From contig JASSKH010000004.1 in the NCBI GenBank assembly GCA_031763025.1, positions 3,596,001 through 3,660,000 on the forward strand: 64,000 nt of DNA. The letters are read 5' to 3'. A program made the position numbers and the translations under genes. This DNA comes from Macrocystis pyrifera (Eukaryota > Sar > Phaeophyceae > Laminariales > Laminariaceae). Numbering within the stretch: the stretch's first letter is position 1; every line of letters starts with the position of its first letter. The notes under the pieces were generated by a model. The model was not told the origin of the DNA and searched no databases. It worked only from the letters and a program-made list of their open reading frames with translations. Shown here piece by piece: positions 1 to 43,400 of the stretch.

Positions 1-506
1 GTGGGTTAGTGTTTTGTCTTTGGCTGGTTCGTCGGCTAGTTGGTCTTGATTGGCCGAGGGTGGGGGGGGGTTGGTGTCGTAGAGGTTTTTTTTTTTTTTT
101 TCTATCCTCCGGCGGATTTGTAACAAATTATAGCTTAAGGTCACCACACTTCCACGTTCAGATTTCGTGTCAATTTCCACCATGTCTCCCGTTGCAACAG
201 CAGAGTTGGTGTTGGTTGGTTGTGGGTTGGTGGGGTAGGTAGTTGGTTGGTGCGGGTTGATTGGTTGATTGCTGGTTGGTCGGTCTATTGGTTGGCGGGG
301 GGTGGGGGGGGTGGGGTACTCATATTGGGGGGGGTTAGTCGATGCATGCCCCCCACGAAACGTTTTGTGCTATTTATAGCAGAGGACCAGCGGCGCATAT
401 GCTGTTACTCATAGGGAACTGACGAAAAAACCTCCTTGCTGTGTTCTCTTCCCGCCGTGCCCGCTCTTGGTCTGCTGTGCCTGTTCTGTTTCCCTTCTTG
501 ACTTAG
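1..506. other. Upstream intron sequence, T/G-rich
   Basis: No exon was recognised. Bases 1-340 are rich in TTGG and G runs. Bases 91-205 are a dispersed repeat also seen at 46,185-46,300. The first supported exon follows at 507. Confidence 0.4.
91..205 (+). repeat. Dispersed repeat G, copy 1
   Basis: A T-run, then a segment with atagctta, cacacttccacgtt, and cgtgtcaatttccacc. The same order of blocks occurs at 46,185-46,300, and a weaker relative lies at 17,690-17,765. Confidence 0.45.
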
Positions 507-31293
<30,787 letters not shown>

Positions 31294-31427
31294 GTCCACC
31301 CCACCGAGAACAAAAAAAACGTTTCGAGATCAAAATGTGAGGAAGTTCCAGGCCAACTAACCACACCATCGATAGGGTCGCGAGTTACTGCAGTTATGGT
31401 TGGCTTGAGTCGCCGACTACTTCGGGT

Positions 31428-31528
31428 GCCCATGGTTATCAGAACCCATCGTACACACAAAAACTAGATATTACAGTATTTTTTACTAAGCATGTTTGGT
31501 CCTGATGACTGTGTCCCCCCCTGTGATA
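31428..31528. mobile_element. Family A2 variant element (eroded left end)
   Basis: GTTATCAGAACCCATCGTAC, AAAAACTAGATATTAC, AAGCATGTTTGGTCCTGATG: shares the A2 interior seen at 40,693-40,892. Confidence 0.5.
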
Positions 31529-31648
31529 TAACGGGGGACCATAGTAAATAGGACCAAATATTGTTAGTAAAAATAGGTAAATGTATAGTTTTTTATGTTT
31601 TTTATGTATGCCATAGGTCCTATTAACTATGTCCCCCCCTGTGATAGT
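31527..31648. mobile_element. Family A MITE-like element
   Basis: ATAACGGGGGACCATAGTAA at left, AACTATGTCCCCCCCTGTGA at right. Confidence 0.75.
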
Positions 31649-31939
31649 TCATTTTACGGTAGCGGTCCGCCAATGAGGCGGTGGTGTGCCCGAGCGAAAC
31701 ATACGAGCGCCATCTTGTGGGGAAGCCGCCTTCTTCATTCCAGGTTATGAGCGCAAGTTCCCCAGTCGCGCCAAGGGATTGTGACCGCACTATACCGAGA
31801 TACGGCCTTCCTCAGACCGCCTTGTTCTGTATTGGGGGACCCACCCGCACTATATACATACTACGAGCTCTCTCTGCCAACTATCCCAGTATTTTTTATT
31901 GTTCTTCTTTGTGTATTGCGCCGCAATAGGACATGCCTG

Positions 31940-32051
31940 GTATTACGGAGGACCGTAGTAAGTAGGACCAAATAATGTTAGTAAAAACAGGGAAATATAT
32001 AGGTTTTAGTCTGTACCGTAGGTCCTATTTACTATGGTCCCCCGTAATAGT
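31940..32051. mobile_element. Family A MITE-like element
   Basis: TATTACGGAGGACCGTAGTA at left, ACTATGGTCCCCCGTAATAG at right; TA flanks. Confidence 0.8.
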
Positions 32052-33439
32052 AGCACTTTTGGCGTGCCTTCCACCACGTTTTGGTCAAAACTAGTTGTGA
32101 CTGACCTTAACCCATTATCGCCAGAAAGCCTTCAATAGAGTTGTACAATGAATGGGTATTCAATCGAGTACACGAAGAAAACGGAGAATTGACAGGACGA
32201 GATCGGTATTTTTCGGCGATTTGTACTACTGTCAGTTTTTTTCGTTCTGAATTAGTAATGACTTTTACATGTTGTCGGAAAGAGAATAAAAAAAAAAAAC
32301 ATAAATAAGTATATGGCTCGTGACATACCCGTACTATTAAAATGATACTTCGGGATTGCTCCCCAGGTTGATACTCTTTACCTTTTTTCAATTTCAGTTT
32401 TTTGGATGAGGGATAGAGCTCCCATACTACAATCAATCGAGTCATAGATAGGTGCTACCCCTATTAACATGAGGCAAAACACGCCTCAAACCACACATCC
32501 AAACAAAAAGCTTCCAGACCAATCGATGTGAGAAGGGATTCGCGTCATTTTGTGGCCAAAGCTAACTAACTACCACCAGGCACAATAGCAGAGGGGGGGG
32601 GGGGGGGGGGGGGGGTGGGGTGGGGGGGGGTGGGGGGGGGGGGGGGGGGATAACTTTTTTTTTTACATCAGCCGCCGCTGAGAGCCACTGGGCCGAGTGA
32701 CCATTCATGAATGCCTCTGTTGATTGTGCTCGAGAAACACGACATATAAGATCCATGGTAGATTGGGGAGTTCCAAGCTGGAAAGGGATTCCGGCAGTAG
32801 GGTATTGGGATATCGGGGTAATGTGTGCCCACCAATGCCACTCGTCAGGCGGAACCCTATACGGCATGTGAGGCGAGTCAACTCTACAACGAGGATGTAA
32901 AATAAGAGGAGTTCCGTTTCATGTCCGGAGTCAGCCACGCGTTCCCGTGTCAGCTGCGCCTATACCTTTAGGGATCAATCAACAGCCTCCGTATTTTTTT
33001 GCAATCTTACGACGCTCGTACGGTGTTGTTGTCCTCGTTGTTATTGTTTTTTTACTTTCGCGATATGCACCGCCATGGGATTGGGGAGGTTGTTTGTTTT
33101 ACCGCCGCGCCACAGAAAATATAGTGCGTCGGTTTGGGAGTGAGGTACGGAGCCGCTCGGCCGAGCGGGACTACACTACTTTTTTTTTCGTGCGATCTTA
33201 TGACGATTTTGTGTGTGTGCGTGTGTTTTTTTTTATGAAAATGGTTGGTATAACCGCGTCGGGTGCTGAAGATAGCGACCAAAACAATGGTTGGTAACTT
33301 TTGGTGTTATCGTCAACCATTGAACCGTCTAGCAGTACAGTAGGGGTTGGATATTGATGCACCCGTACCACACGACTGCTTTCAACCGCTGTAGCTCGGG
33401 ATGCCAATCGGTATCGTTCCCCGATCACTTTATTCGTAG

Positions 33440-33830
33440 ATCGTCATTTCAGATAGATCGTCAATTTTCCCCTTTGAGATCCCAAGGCGGTCAAGACAGC
33501 ATGCCACGCTACACCGACACTTTATTTTTATGGCATAAACGATCAAGCCTGTACACCTCAGACGGATCATCTGCAGATCACTCCCGCAGTTCACGAGCTA
33601 GATCATGCAAAGCGGAGATAGATCTGGTCCTGGTCTTGTATGATTTACTGCAGCTGCTGTTGCCGAGTTGGACCCGTACTATCCGCTTGGGTTGGATCTA
33701 TCTCCCCTCTAAGGCAGATCTTGCACAACCTCTCGCACAGCGGCAGGTAGGTGAAGAACTAGATCATCTAGATCATCTGCCGCAGATAGATCAGATAGAT
33801 CATGGTCTATCTGTCCGAGGGGTGCAAGGT
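33440..33830 (+). repeat. Family D GATC-rich dispersed repeat
   Basis: GGATCATCTGCAGATCACTC, GTCTTGTATGATTTACTGCA, CGCTTGGGTTGGATCTATCT, GATCAGATAGATCATGGTCT, GTCCGAGGGGTGCAAGG. Confidence 0.6.
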
Positions 33831-34187
33831 TAGGGCCACACAAAGGCTTCAAGGCGTGCTCAAGTGAACTTTTTCTTGCTGACGGGCCGATGCTGTTTCT
33901 AGTTGAATGTATTTTAGCTTCGCCAGTCAGCCCCTGAAAAACGTCTGGGAGAAGGTATTATATACACTGAATTTCACTCACTCCCCCCCCCCGCCCCTGC
34001 CCCTGCCCCTCCCTGATGTTCGTCTCCCCCCCCCCCCCCCCCCCCCCCCCCCTCTCCTTCTCTTGATGTGCGCGCGGCAGCCGCTTCATCATCGCGGGGC
34101 TCTTTTTTCTCATTCACCCCGGCCCTTCCGACGGAGAGAAATTTAGGGAGGCGTTCTCGTCCTGTTCTACGCAAAACAGTAATAATA

Positions 34188-34208
34188 GACACCATGCATG
34201 ACATGAGT

Positions 34209-34247
<39 letters not shown>
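34188..34247 (+). repeat. Family C terminal fragment
   Basis: ACACCATGCATGACATGAGT, AC, then about 38 C. Confidence 0.65.
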
Positions 34248-34249
<2 letters not shown>

Positions 34250-34374
34250 ATGCCATTAGGGGGGAAACCTCAAGCAGCCCTTGCTTCACGTTCCTTTTTT
34301 TTTCGTCCTAGCTGACGTATCTCTGTTGTAGTTAGTTAGGCTGTGAATATTTACACACCTTGGGCAGACGAGAT

Positions 34375-34770
34375 AGACAATTCCCGCCTGATGATCTAGA
34401 TCATGGTAAAAGATTTTTCAGGTCAAAAATATACGTTCCTGATCGGTACGATCTGCATGAACTGTATGATATGTATGATCTATTGCGGGGGACCATAGTA
34501 AATAGGACCACATATTGATAGTAAAAATAGGGAAATATGTAGGTGTTTGTGTGTACCGTAGGTCCTATTTACTATGGCCCCCGTAATAGCTCATGTTGAC
34601 GGGTGGGAGCCGTATAGCCTGCATGGTCTATAGAGCTATAGCCTGCATGGTCTATAGAGCATGCTTCCTGGGTTGGATGATCTGTACGGTACAGATCCTG
34701 CGCAGCAACTCCTAACAGTAGGTTAAGATCTGTAGCTGATCTGTAGATGAACTACAGATAGATCGTGATC
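34375..34770 (+). repeat. Family D repeat, interrupted by a family A element
   Basis: GATGATCTAGATCATGG, GAACTGTATGATATGTATGA, then TTCCTGGGTTGGATGATCTG, GTACAGATCCTGCGCAGC, GATAGATCGTGATCTGT. It includes two copies of TATAGCCTGCATGGTCTATA. Confidence 0.58.
34481..34590. mobile_element. Family A MITE-like element inside a family D repeat
   Basis: TATTGCGGGGGACCATAGTA at left, TACTATGGCCCCCGTAATAG at right, with GATC-rich repeat on both sides. Confidence 0.78.
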
Positions 34771-35589
34771 TGTTGGGTGTGTGGAGTAACAGTACCGCTG
34801 TTGTTAGGGCTGCAATGTTGGCCGAGGGTAAGTCGCCGACCAGTCCTTCGGTTGGCTAGGTTTATTTTGCCGTCGGCTGCGTGCTGTGAAGTTTTAGAGT
34901 GTGACATTGGCGCGTTTTGTGTTTGTACTAGAGTAATTCGGGTACTACTGCTGTGTTATGTTTGTGTTCGTGTAGACTAAATATGTCGGTTAGTTGGTTT
35001 GCTTTTCCACCCAACCAATAACTTGCGGTACATTCCAGCCAATAAGGCAAAAGCCGTACCCACGGATCCAGCGGTAGGGTCACACCAGGAGTATATTACC
35101 AGTCTTTTCTCTGGTGTCGTACGGCGAAACCTTGAGCAGGTACAGACACAGTACGCACGCACGATGATCATTGTATACAGTGCCGGTTCATTTCCCGACG
35201 GCAAAGGCGCACATGCATGCCTTGATACACCCGTACGTGCTGAGGCTGGAGGGAATTTTTGTTGTTTAGCGCAGGAGAATACTGTATCACAGATGGACGG
35301 GACCCCCCCCCCCCCCCCTTCCCTTCCCTACACAATGTGGGCGTACACATACCCTTGGGGAGAAATTTGATCAATGTGGCAAGCCCCAGGAAGTGTCGAC
35401 AATCTCTTAGTTCGGTACGTCTATTGGTGCGCCACATTGCTCAAGGTCTCCACAATATATTTTTCGCGCCCATATTGCGGATCGGGGGGGGTCCCGGTCA
35501 CCTGTTATCCCAAGATTTATGTTTTACTATGACAAAGAGACGGATTTTTTTGGTCCCGTCAAGGTCGATTTTTGGCCTAACTATATTTG

Positions 35590-35925
35590 TTTTAGTGTGA
35601 GGGGCGGTCAGTCACGGGGTCAACCCGCCGTCCATTTGACCTCGATGTACTGGATTTTGTGCAGCGGGCGGTCAGTCAAGAGGTCAGATGGGGGACTCCT
35701 AGCAAGGGCAAGTATGGCCTTAATATACTAGTTTTAGTTTAGAGGGCGGTCAGTCATGGGGTAAAACCGTGGCCACCTTGGCTTGAAAGTACTGGTTGTA
35801 TTAGAGTGTTGGGACGGTCAGTCAAGTCGCTTCGCAGTCACTTTGGTTGTCATGTACTGGTTATGGTGCGGGGACGGCCAGTCAAGACTTCACACCGTCG
35901 TCTCCTTCGACAGGTGTCAAGGTGT
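35590..35925 (+). repeat. Minisatellite GGGGCGGTCAGTCA, block 1
   Basis: Five diverged units with GGGCGGTCAGTCAAGGGGTC, TTGACCTCGATGTACTGG; period about 75 bp. Confidence 0.75.
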
Positions 35926-36199
35926 CCATAATGGTCTGTTGGGCTACTGGTGGGAAAGGTTATCCGATCACCTACCCAAACTATGCCTGATAGCACCCCC
36001 CGCCTCTGAACTGCTAGGTCTATAGCCTTCGTACGTACCGGGTATGGGGCAGGACGAGCCTAGTCCGAAGTTGTCAACGATCTCTGGGGACCCACGGGGA
36101 AGAGTGTTCATCAGATTATTGACAAAATTCATTTTTCTCCCTAAAATGGGTGCTCATGGTTTGGTTGGGAGTTTAAATTTTGGTCTTAATGCACTAGCA

Positions 36200-37125
36200 T
36201 TAGTTCAAGGGGTGGTCACTCGCGGGGTTCAACCGCGGCCTCCTAGCAAGCTTATTTTGGCCTTAAGCCCTTTCAGTGCAGCACTCTCCAGAAGCATGGA
36301 CCCGACTCTAATTCCAAGTAATTTGTCCCCAATTGTCCCCACAATGAGAGTGCGGTGCTAAAAGGGGTCACCTGTAGTACGCATCCTGCTGCAGGGCTTG
36401 CACTTTTCGGCTCAACATTTTTTTTATTGGTTGCGCTCCTTCTTCAAGTGAGCAACTATCATGCCCTCGTACCGGCCATACACGGTTGTACGATATTTTT
36501 ACCAGTAAGTTTAGTTTAGGACTACTCAGCGCATAAAATTGGTAATCGGGTTCGCGTAAGCAAACTTCTTCGAGGTTTCGAGTGCACGGGGCGAGCTATT
36601 GAGCTCGGTGGGGGTGCGAGGAACTAAGAAAGTAAGACACAAACCCCGTAATTTAGTGTTGGTGGCGGTCAGTCAAGGCGTCGTACCGCGGTCTTCTAGT
36701 GCCTTAACAGGCTAGATTCAGTGGGGCGGTCGGTCAAGGGGTCAAACCGCGGTCTCCGAGCGAGGCTTATTTTGGCCTCAATGTAATAGTTTTAAGTGTA
36801 GGGGCAGTCAAGGCGTCATACCGCAGCCTTCTAGTGCTTTAATGTGCTCGGTTAAGTGGGGCGGTCAGTCAAGGGATTGAACCGCGCTCTCCTAGCAAAG
36901 GCCAAATTCGGCCTTAGTATACTACCTGGTATTTTTGGTGTAGGGGCAGTCAGTCAAGGCGTCATACCGCGGTCTTCTAGTGCCTAAATATGCTAGCTTG
37001 ACTGGGGCGGTCAGTCAAGGAGTCAAACGGCGGTCTCCTAACGAGGGCCCATTCTGGACAAAGTATACTTGTAATCGTTTCAGCGTACGGGGCGGTCCGT
37101 CAAGGGGGTCAAACAGCGTCACCCT
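36200..37125 (+). repeat. Minisatellite GGGGCGGTCAGTCA, block 2
   Basis: One unit at 36,208-36,260, then after a family B copy and unique DNA about seven units at 36,655-37,120: GCGGTCAGTCAAGGGGTCAA, ACCGCGGTCTCCTAGCGAGG, alternating with GTCATACCGCGGTCTTCTAG. Confidence 0.8.
36268..36370. repeat. Family B, diverged
   Basis: CTTTCAGTGCAGCACTCTCC ... AGAGTGCGGTGCTAAAAGGG. Confidence 0.6.
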
Positions 37126-38194
37126 ATGAGTTAACAGCGTCGTTGACTGTATCTGTACGTATCGACCACAGATGCCTAGAAGTTTGGAGGCAGTTTAATA
37201 CGTCTGATGATATATATATATATCCCTCCCTCTTTGTCCAACCTGCTATCGTATCGCCCTCGTTGGTATGCTACGTTTTTTTTTTTAATCATACGATAGG
37301 CATTATATCCACCAGCTACTTTGTACTTGCAGTCCCGCTGTAGCTGTGCTCATGCTTTTTTAGTCATACAGGCATCGTGTACCGGTAACTGACTCCAAGC
37401 GCAAGGTAGTTTCGGAACGTCAAATAGTATCCGAAACTGCTTCGGGCCTTTCCCCAAACATGGGGGTAGTTTCAGAACGTCAACTATTTGCCGCACAGTG
37501 TCCGAACCGGCGTCCTGTTTCGAGTTAGTTATAGATCAGACACGTGGTATAGATAAAGGTGGCCTCTTTGGGCCAAACTGTTTCTGGCTGACGAGAAATT
37601 CCAACAGAGCATGTACCGAATGTCTGTTTTGTGGTACGTGCTAAGGCCGTGGGACTTTCCATCGGGTTGCAAATTGCGTTTTCTCTCTTGAGGAGATGTT
37701 TTAGGTTGGCTAAAGAGCTCCAAAAGTGAGGATCCTCAGAAAAATCTGGTGCGACCCCAACAGGGCAAGGGTCAGGCCTGTCTCCACATATACTACAGTA
37801 GTTTTGGGTAGAGTCAGATACGTGTCGAATATATATAGTGTCCTTGACTGCCTTGTTACGTCTTGGGACAGACGGGTTTTTTTCTGTTTTGAATGTATGC
37901 ACTGGCGTCTTCGCGGCGTGTCTCTCTGGATGCTGTACAGTGATACGGGTAGCGAGTGGGTTGCGAAGAAGAGGAGCGCCTGCAGCAGTGGTGGCATGGT
38001 GGCAGATTGTTCACCCTCCCTCAGCGCAACTAACTCGTGCCACGAGAGACCGCAAGCAGTATTATTTATAGTCGAGATGGCTGGTTTTTGTTGGATTCTT
38101 TCAGACGCGTACGACAGGACAGATAAATAGGTTTTAAGAACGGCATGTAGATACATTCCCGATTTTTTCATGATCTGCAAGATCTAGGTCATGT

Positions 38195-38725
38195 TTGCTG
38201 GATGGGGTCTATCTGTGTTGACATAGCTCTTGAGCACATATTTTTCCGGGTGGGATCTGTATGACACAGCTCTTGCGCACACATGGTCGCCGAGTGGGAT
38301 CTGTGTTGACACAGATCTTTTTGCGCGCGTGTTTGCCGAATGAGATCTAGATCACTTTTTCCGCGTGATATCTATCTGTCTATGTTGGCGCACAGCTCTT
38401 GTAGTGTTTCCGGGTGGGACCTGTAAGACACAGATCTTCTTGCACACGTGTTTTTTGTGAGTGTGTGGTCCAGATTGTATTTTTCCGAGTGGGAGGTTGA
38501 TGTATGTGTATGTATGACACCGCTCCTGCGCGCACATTTTTGCTGTGTGGCATCTATGCTGATGCAGCTCTTGCGCGCACACGATAATGTTTTCCATGTC
38601 TGATCTGTATGACACCGCTCTTGCGCGTATATTTTCCGGGTGGGACCTGTCTATGACATCGCTGTCGCGTACATGTTTTTCCTCATGGAATCGGCACGGC
38701 ACCGCTCCGGCGCACGTGCTTTCCT
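38195..38725 (+). repeat. Minisatellite TTTTCCGGGTGGGATCTGTA
   Basis: About nine units of TTTTCCGGGTGGGATCTGTA, TGACACAGCTCTTGCGCACA, CATG; period 45-65 bp, with GATC words resembling family D. Confidence 0.8.
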
Positions 38726-39073
38726 CCCTGGATCTAGATCATGATTTCCGGGTGAGGCTTCTCTTTTTTTGGTGGAACGGGACTTTTGGTCTTTAGTGAA
38801 ATGGGAAGCAAGTGAATGGGTCCATTTATTCGGTTCCCCTTCTTCTTGTGCTCGTTGTACTTGTAGAATACAACAAGGCTGCCGTTGTATTTGTATATAC
38901 ATATTGTACGAAGATTTATTGCTCGGGCATTTTGTAGGCGGTCGTCGCGAAGCATATTTGAAGTAGTTTGAGTGTATCGGTCTGTTCATGAGGGATGGCA
39001 CGATCTGGATGAATTCATCACTCAATTCCGTTAGACTTGATTGGTTATTAGGCGTGAGTAAATGCCACCCTTT

Positions 39074-39135
39074 CAGATTTGATTGGTTTGACCGTCGGTC
39101 GTATCAGATTTGATTGGTTTGACCGTCGGTCGTAT
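39074..39135 (+). repeat. Two 31-bp direct repeats
   Basis: CAGATTTGATTGGTTTGACC, GTCGGTCGTAT twice, with a weaker copy before. Confidence 0.85.
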
Positions 39136-40455
39136 AAGGACTGCATTGTTATTGGCATACTCTTTTGTCAAGTATTCAGGTCTGATTGATTTCACCTTCC
39201 ATGTTTTGAACCATCGGAATACAGTCACCTGTTTATATATATATGGGTGGTATGGTTCGAACATGCGCTGCACATGGATAGGTGGTAAACGAATTAATTA
39301 TAGTATACCTGGTATACCAGTAGTATACACAAGACTTCCTCTGCCTGCGATTGCGCCTGTAAGTTGGGCAGCGGTGTGTCAAGTGATAAAAAAAAGTACT
39401 TCTGCCACAACAGCAGAAAAGGACTACAGCAGTGTGGTACAGTAGGTCGCTGCTAAAGTAACATACATAGCTGTGAGTATACAGAGGTAGCGGTAAACAC
39501 AGCGCGTGTGTATTCGTACACACATCAAGTACCAGGGGCAACTGTTCAATTGTGTTGCCGCTCCTTGCCGTCGTGTACTGAATGTGGGTATCTATAGCCA
39601 GCTGTGGCGACATTTTCAGTGGTTCCATAGTAGTCTCTGCAATAATAGTAGTTATACGTACGACCAAATTGCGGCTATTTGTCGTACGAGCAGGATATTG
39701 GTCTGTCAAACATGACGGTTTCATTATAATGAGGAAAGGACGCGTTTTCATTTCGGGAAAGTCTCACCGACCCCATACAAAGCCCCACAACCCCACGAGT
39801 ACAACGTCGGAGTACAGCAGTACTAATAGACGAGTTTTGTTCTTGTTTTGGTTTTGTGGGGTCGTCCTTTGTAGCTTGACGAGGTGCATCCACCAGGCAC
39901 CACCATGCCTCATGCGGTCACTCTCTCTTCACCTGCTCATCTTCACGAGCACCACCGCTGATAAACAGCACCACTGGGCTAGGGTCCCCAGCACAATATC
40001 TTCCCCAGAGCTAACTTCACATCATATCACCGAACCACAGCCTAACCGCGGTTCAGGCACTTGGCCTCTCTCTCTGGTTTCATACACCAGCCACGAGCCT
40101 GTCAACATCAACACGGTGTGCTTCTCGCATGCCGAGACGAGATCAGTTATTGATCACCCTCACAGCCTAGAAGACTCTCATTTATCGGGCATGTGTCACG
40201 CTTATTTGTCTTCCGTGAAGTTTCTGCGCCCGTTTGACCGCATATTAATCGCCCTTTTTGCCAGCAATCAATTTATTTTCCTTTCTCCGCCATAGAAAAA
40301 GACGTGTTCTCGACAGAACAGCCAGATCGTGCGACACCATACTCGTATTGCATCTGTCCCTAACCGCTTAAGGACTCTGTTGAAGACAAATTGCTCGAAA
40401 TTAGAGTTACGTGCACGTTTATGATGTAATAAAGTGCAGCATACAGTAGTAGTAA

Positions 40456-40521
40456 TAGAGGAGACCATAGTACACAGAACCCATCCTACACACAAAAACG
40501 TACGCATCACTGTATTTCTAC
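40456..40521. mobile_element. Family A2 variant, truncated
   Basis: TAATAGAGGAGACCATAGTA, ACCCATCCTACACAC; cut by the family A copy that starts at 40,522. Confidence 0.5.
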
Positions 40522-40644
40522 CATTACGGGGGTCCATAGTTAACGGGACCAAATATTGTTAGTAAAAATAGGTAAATATATAGGTTTTTATGTATACCAT
40601 AGGTCCTATTAACTATGTACCGTACCACCCCCCCCCATAATAAG
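40522..40644. mobile_element. Family A MITE-like element
   Basis: CATTACGGGGGTCCATAGTT at left, AACTATGTACCGTACCACCC, CCCCCATAATA at right. Confidence 0.72.
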
Positions 40645-40696
40645 CATATATATTTGGTCCTAAACACTACAGCAGTACCTCCCCCCGTAATGTTGC
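40645..40696. mobile_element. Family A right-end fragment
   Basis: ATATATTTGGTCCTAAACAC ... ACCTCCCCCCGTAATG: only the right terminus remains. Confidence 0.5.
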
Positions 40697-40893
40697 GGGG
40701 GGCCATGGTAATCAGGACCCATCTTACTCAAAAAATCTATATATTCCAGGATTTTTAGGAAGCATGTTTGGTCACGATAACGGGGGACCATATAGTAATC
40801 AGGACCCACCTTACACAAAAAAAAAATCTATATATTCCAGTATATTTTTAGGAAGCATGTTTGGTCACGATTACTATGGCCCTCCGTAACGGG
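40693..40893. mobile_element. Family A2 variant, two tandem copies
   Basis: GCGGGGGGCCATGGTAATCA and GGGGGACCATATAGTAATCA start two copies sharing ATCTATATATTCCAG and GGAAGCATGTTTGGTCACGA; the right end is ACTATGGCCCTCCGTAACGG. Confidence 0.65.
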
Positions 40894-41071
40894 ACAGATC
40901 AGATCCCAATTATTTCAGTGTTCTTGCGTAGCATCTGCATCTACAACGAATGGCGAATGCATTGTCTACTGCTGCTGTAGATGGTCTATATTATTCTAGG
41001 CCGCGGTATTCAACACAGATAATGGGGGCCTTCTTCTTTTTATGTCGCAGACTACGCAGAGATAGTGGCTT

Positions 41072-41206
41072 TTAGGGCTGCAGAGTTACGTTTTGTGGAC
41101 AAATTACTCAGAATAGGACTGGTTTGTCCCCAAAACGGACGAATTACTCAGAATATGACTGGTTTGTCCCCAAAACGGGTCTGCTGCAGTTTGCCCCGAA
41201 AGAGTT
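41072..41206. repeat. Family B with internal duplication
   Basis: TTAGGGCTGCAGAGTTACGT; GACTGGTTTGTCCCCAAAAC occurs twice, 48 bp apart. Confidence 0.65.
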
Positions 41207-42104
41207 GACCGTTTTCCTCTGCTTTTGAGTATATTATTACACTATTGCTTGAGCGCGACACACCACGCTCGACAACCCTCGCGAGACTTCGGAGGGCAGA
41301 ATTGACGATTACAAGTGTCAAGATTACGGCGACGGTCACACCGCGTGTCACGTGAGTGGAAGAGTCGTTGTAGGATGACAATAAAATCATGTAATGAATG
41401 GGTGTCCGAGAGCTACACTGTGCAAAGAGGGGTCATACGGCACGGCGGCTGCGACATGACCTCCACCTTATGTATACGCCTGGGTCCTCACCACACGCTG
41501 CTCGTAGACGGTTGATAATGTTGTAAGGCATAGATTGGGTGGGTAACAGGATAACATTTTATTACCAGTAGCCCAACGAACTAAGACCTTAACGAATGGT
41601 GTCGGCGGCAGGGCATGGGTCGTTGGTCTTGAAATAAAAATCTCAGATAGATCGACCATGAAAACGATTTTTAAAATAAAAGCGAATTTCCTCATGTCAA
41701 GAATCTTATAAAGCACTCTTCTTGGGGTACCCAGATACTGTTAAAAACCGTGGACCAGGCACGTACGGCCCCACACGAAGCCCAAGGACCCCGCTGTCTC
41801 GAAGGGGGGAAGACTCTTATAAGGCTTAGATTGGGTAGGTAATAGGTTAACCTTAGGGTCAGGTGCCAGTATTAGCCCGACGGACTAAGAATACCTTAAC
41901 AAGAACACAAAAGTTATCGATTGTTTTCTTCGCTATCTCGGGGTTAAGAAAATCAGATTCAGAGTCAGGCTCAAGTTCTTATTCTTATTCGTAAGTGAGA
42001 CAGGGCTTCTCGCATCCTACACTATTGTGTTCAGTACACACAAAAGCGGGTTTTCCTATACTTGGTAAAGGCGTCGAGCCAAAAGGTCCACACCTCGGAC
42101 AGAA

Positions 42105-42320
42105 AATGGTATTGATCACCTGTTGATACTAATAGCTGCCGTTGTGGGAGATTGTTTGTGCAGGATCATCTGCGTACATATATAGCACAGATCCAACCCG
42201 GCAAACCTGTACTATGAATAGATTATGCGGATCATTCGGCTCCCAGGCGGCAACATGGTGAACTATATGCTGTACAGTATATCATGCAGATCAGGAATAT
42301 TTCTCGTCTGTACCCTGAAA
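42105..42320 (-). repeat. Family D GATC-rich dispersed repeat
   Basis: TGTTTGTGCAGGATCATCTG, TATAGCACAGATCCAACCCG, GATTATGCGGATCATTC; opposite orientation. Confidence 0.55.
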
Positions 42321-42778
42321 CATGATCTGTACGTACGAGGTGTGAAAATGCCTCAACCCCTTCAAAACGGTGCACTGCAGTAGTAGTTGCTGTCGTAATT
42401 GCACCCCATTTGTTGTGGGAGGAACTACTTGGAAATGGTATGGAACGCTTTTTGGGGGGGGAGGGGGGGGGGGCACAGGAGGTGTAACGTGAAACATATG
42501 AAACTAATGAAGCACAGGTTCGGCAATGTACGCAATGTGAGTGAGCGGCACCATGCTGAGCGCGTGTCGCACAGCTCTCCCCACGTGGCACTTCGGACCC
42601 ACCCCCTGTGTATATATATCCCACAACATTCGGATTCCGAGCTGCTGCTTCGTGCGGCAAATAATTGCTGCATGTAAGTAAACGAATTATTTAATTGTTT
42701 GTATACGAGTACAATTTTATACCAAAAGGCAACAGCAGTACTGCGCTGTGGTCAGAAAACATAAATCTGCGCGCTTCC

Positions 42779-42818
42779 AAGGAAATTGTCCCTCAAACGT
42801 GAACGCAGTCCTAAAAAT
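42779..42818. repeat. Family B, half copy
   Basis: TTGTCCCTCAAACGTGAACG, CAGTCCTAAAAA. Confidence 0.45.
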
Positions 42819-42954
42819 AGTAGCATACATACCAGTCAGCGTAGGCACGCACACTGCTGTCACGAGATGACAACATGACGGGATGACGAAGATGACGAGT
42901 GACTACGTACGGCATTATTGCGTCATCTGACACTACCTACCTGGTATTATATTC

Positions 42955-43400
42955 TGCGTTGGGGCGGACACACTTTCCTCGGCGATCTCCGTGCCGGTGC
43001 CCTTCACATGCATTCCCCGATGACAATAGGAACACGAGCTCTTGGCTCAAGTATGTAGGTATGATACTCGTACAAGTAAGTACTCGAGTACGAGTATTCG
43101 TTGCGTACGGCATGGCGATCTTCGTGCCGGTGCCCTTCGCATGCATTCCCCGTTAATAAGAACACGAGCTCATGGCTCAAGTATGTAGGTATGGTACAAG
43201 TAAAGTACTCGAGTACGAGTATTCGTTGCGTACGGCACGGCGATCTTCGTGCCGGTGCCCTTCACATGCATCGTGCCGGTGCCCTTCACATGCATTCCCC
43301 GATAATAGGAACACGAGCTCATCGCTCAAGTATGTAGGTATGATACAAGTAAAGTACTCGAGCACGAACATTCGTTGCGTACGGCACGGAACTGCTGGCG
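42955..43400 (+). repeat. Minisatellite, about 130-bp unit, 3.5 copies
   Basis: CGGCACGGCGATCTTCGTGC, CGGTGCCCTTCACATGCATT, CCCCGATAATAGGAACACGA, GTATGTAGGTATGATACAAG, AGTACTCGAGTACGAGTATT. The last full unit carries a duplicated CGTGCCGGTGCCCTTCACAT. Confidence 0.88.

Noticed and set aside
34999..35370. 123-codon open frame on +
   Set aside because: Protein-like in places but the opposite strand is equally open, it ends in a C run, and no splice partners were found.
39582..40295. 237-codon open frame on +
   Set aside because: Longest plain ORF in the gene-poor part, but its composition (His/Ser/Pro/Leu mix), lack of any recognisable motif and absence of nearby exons make it likely chance.
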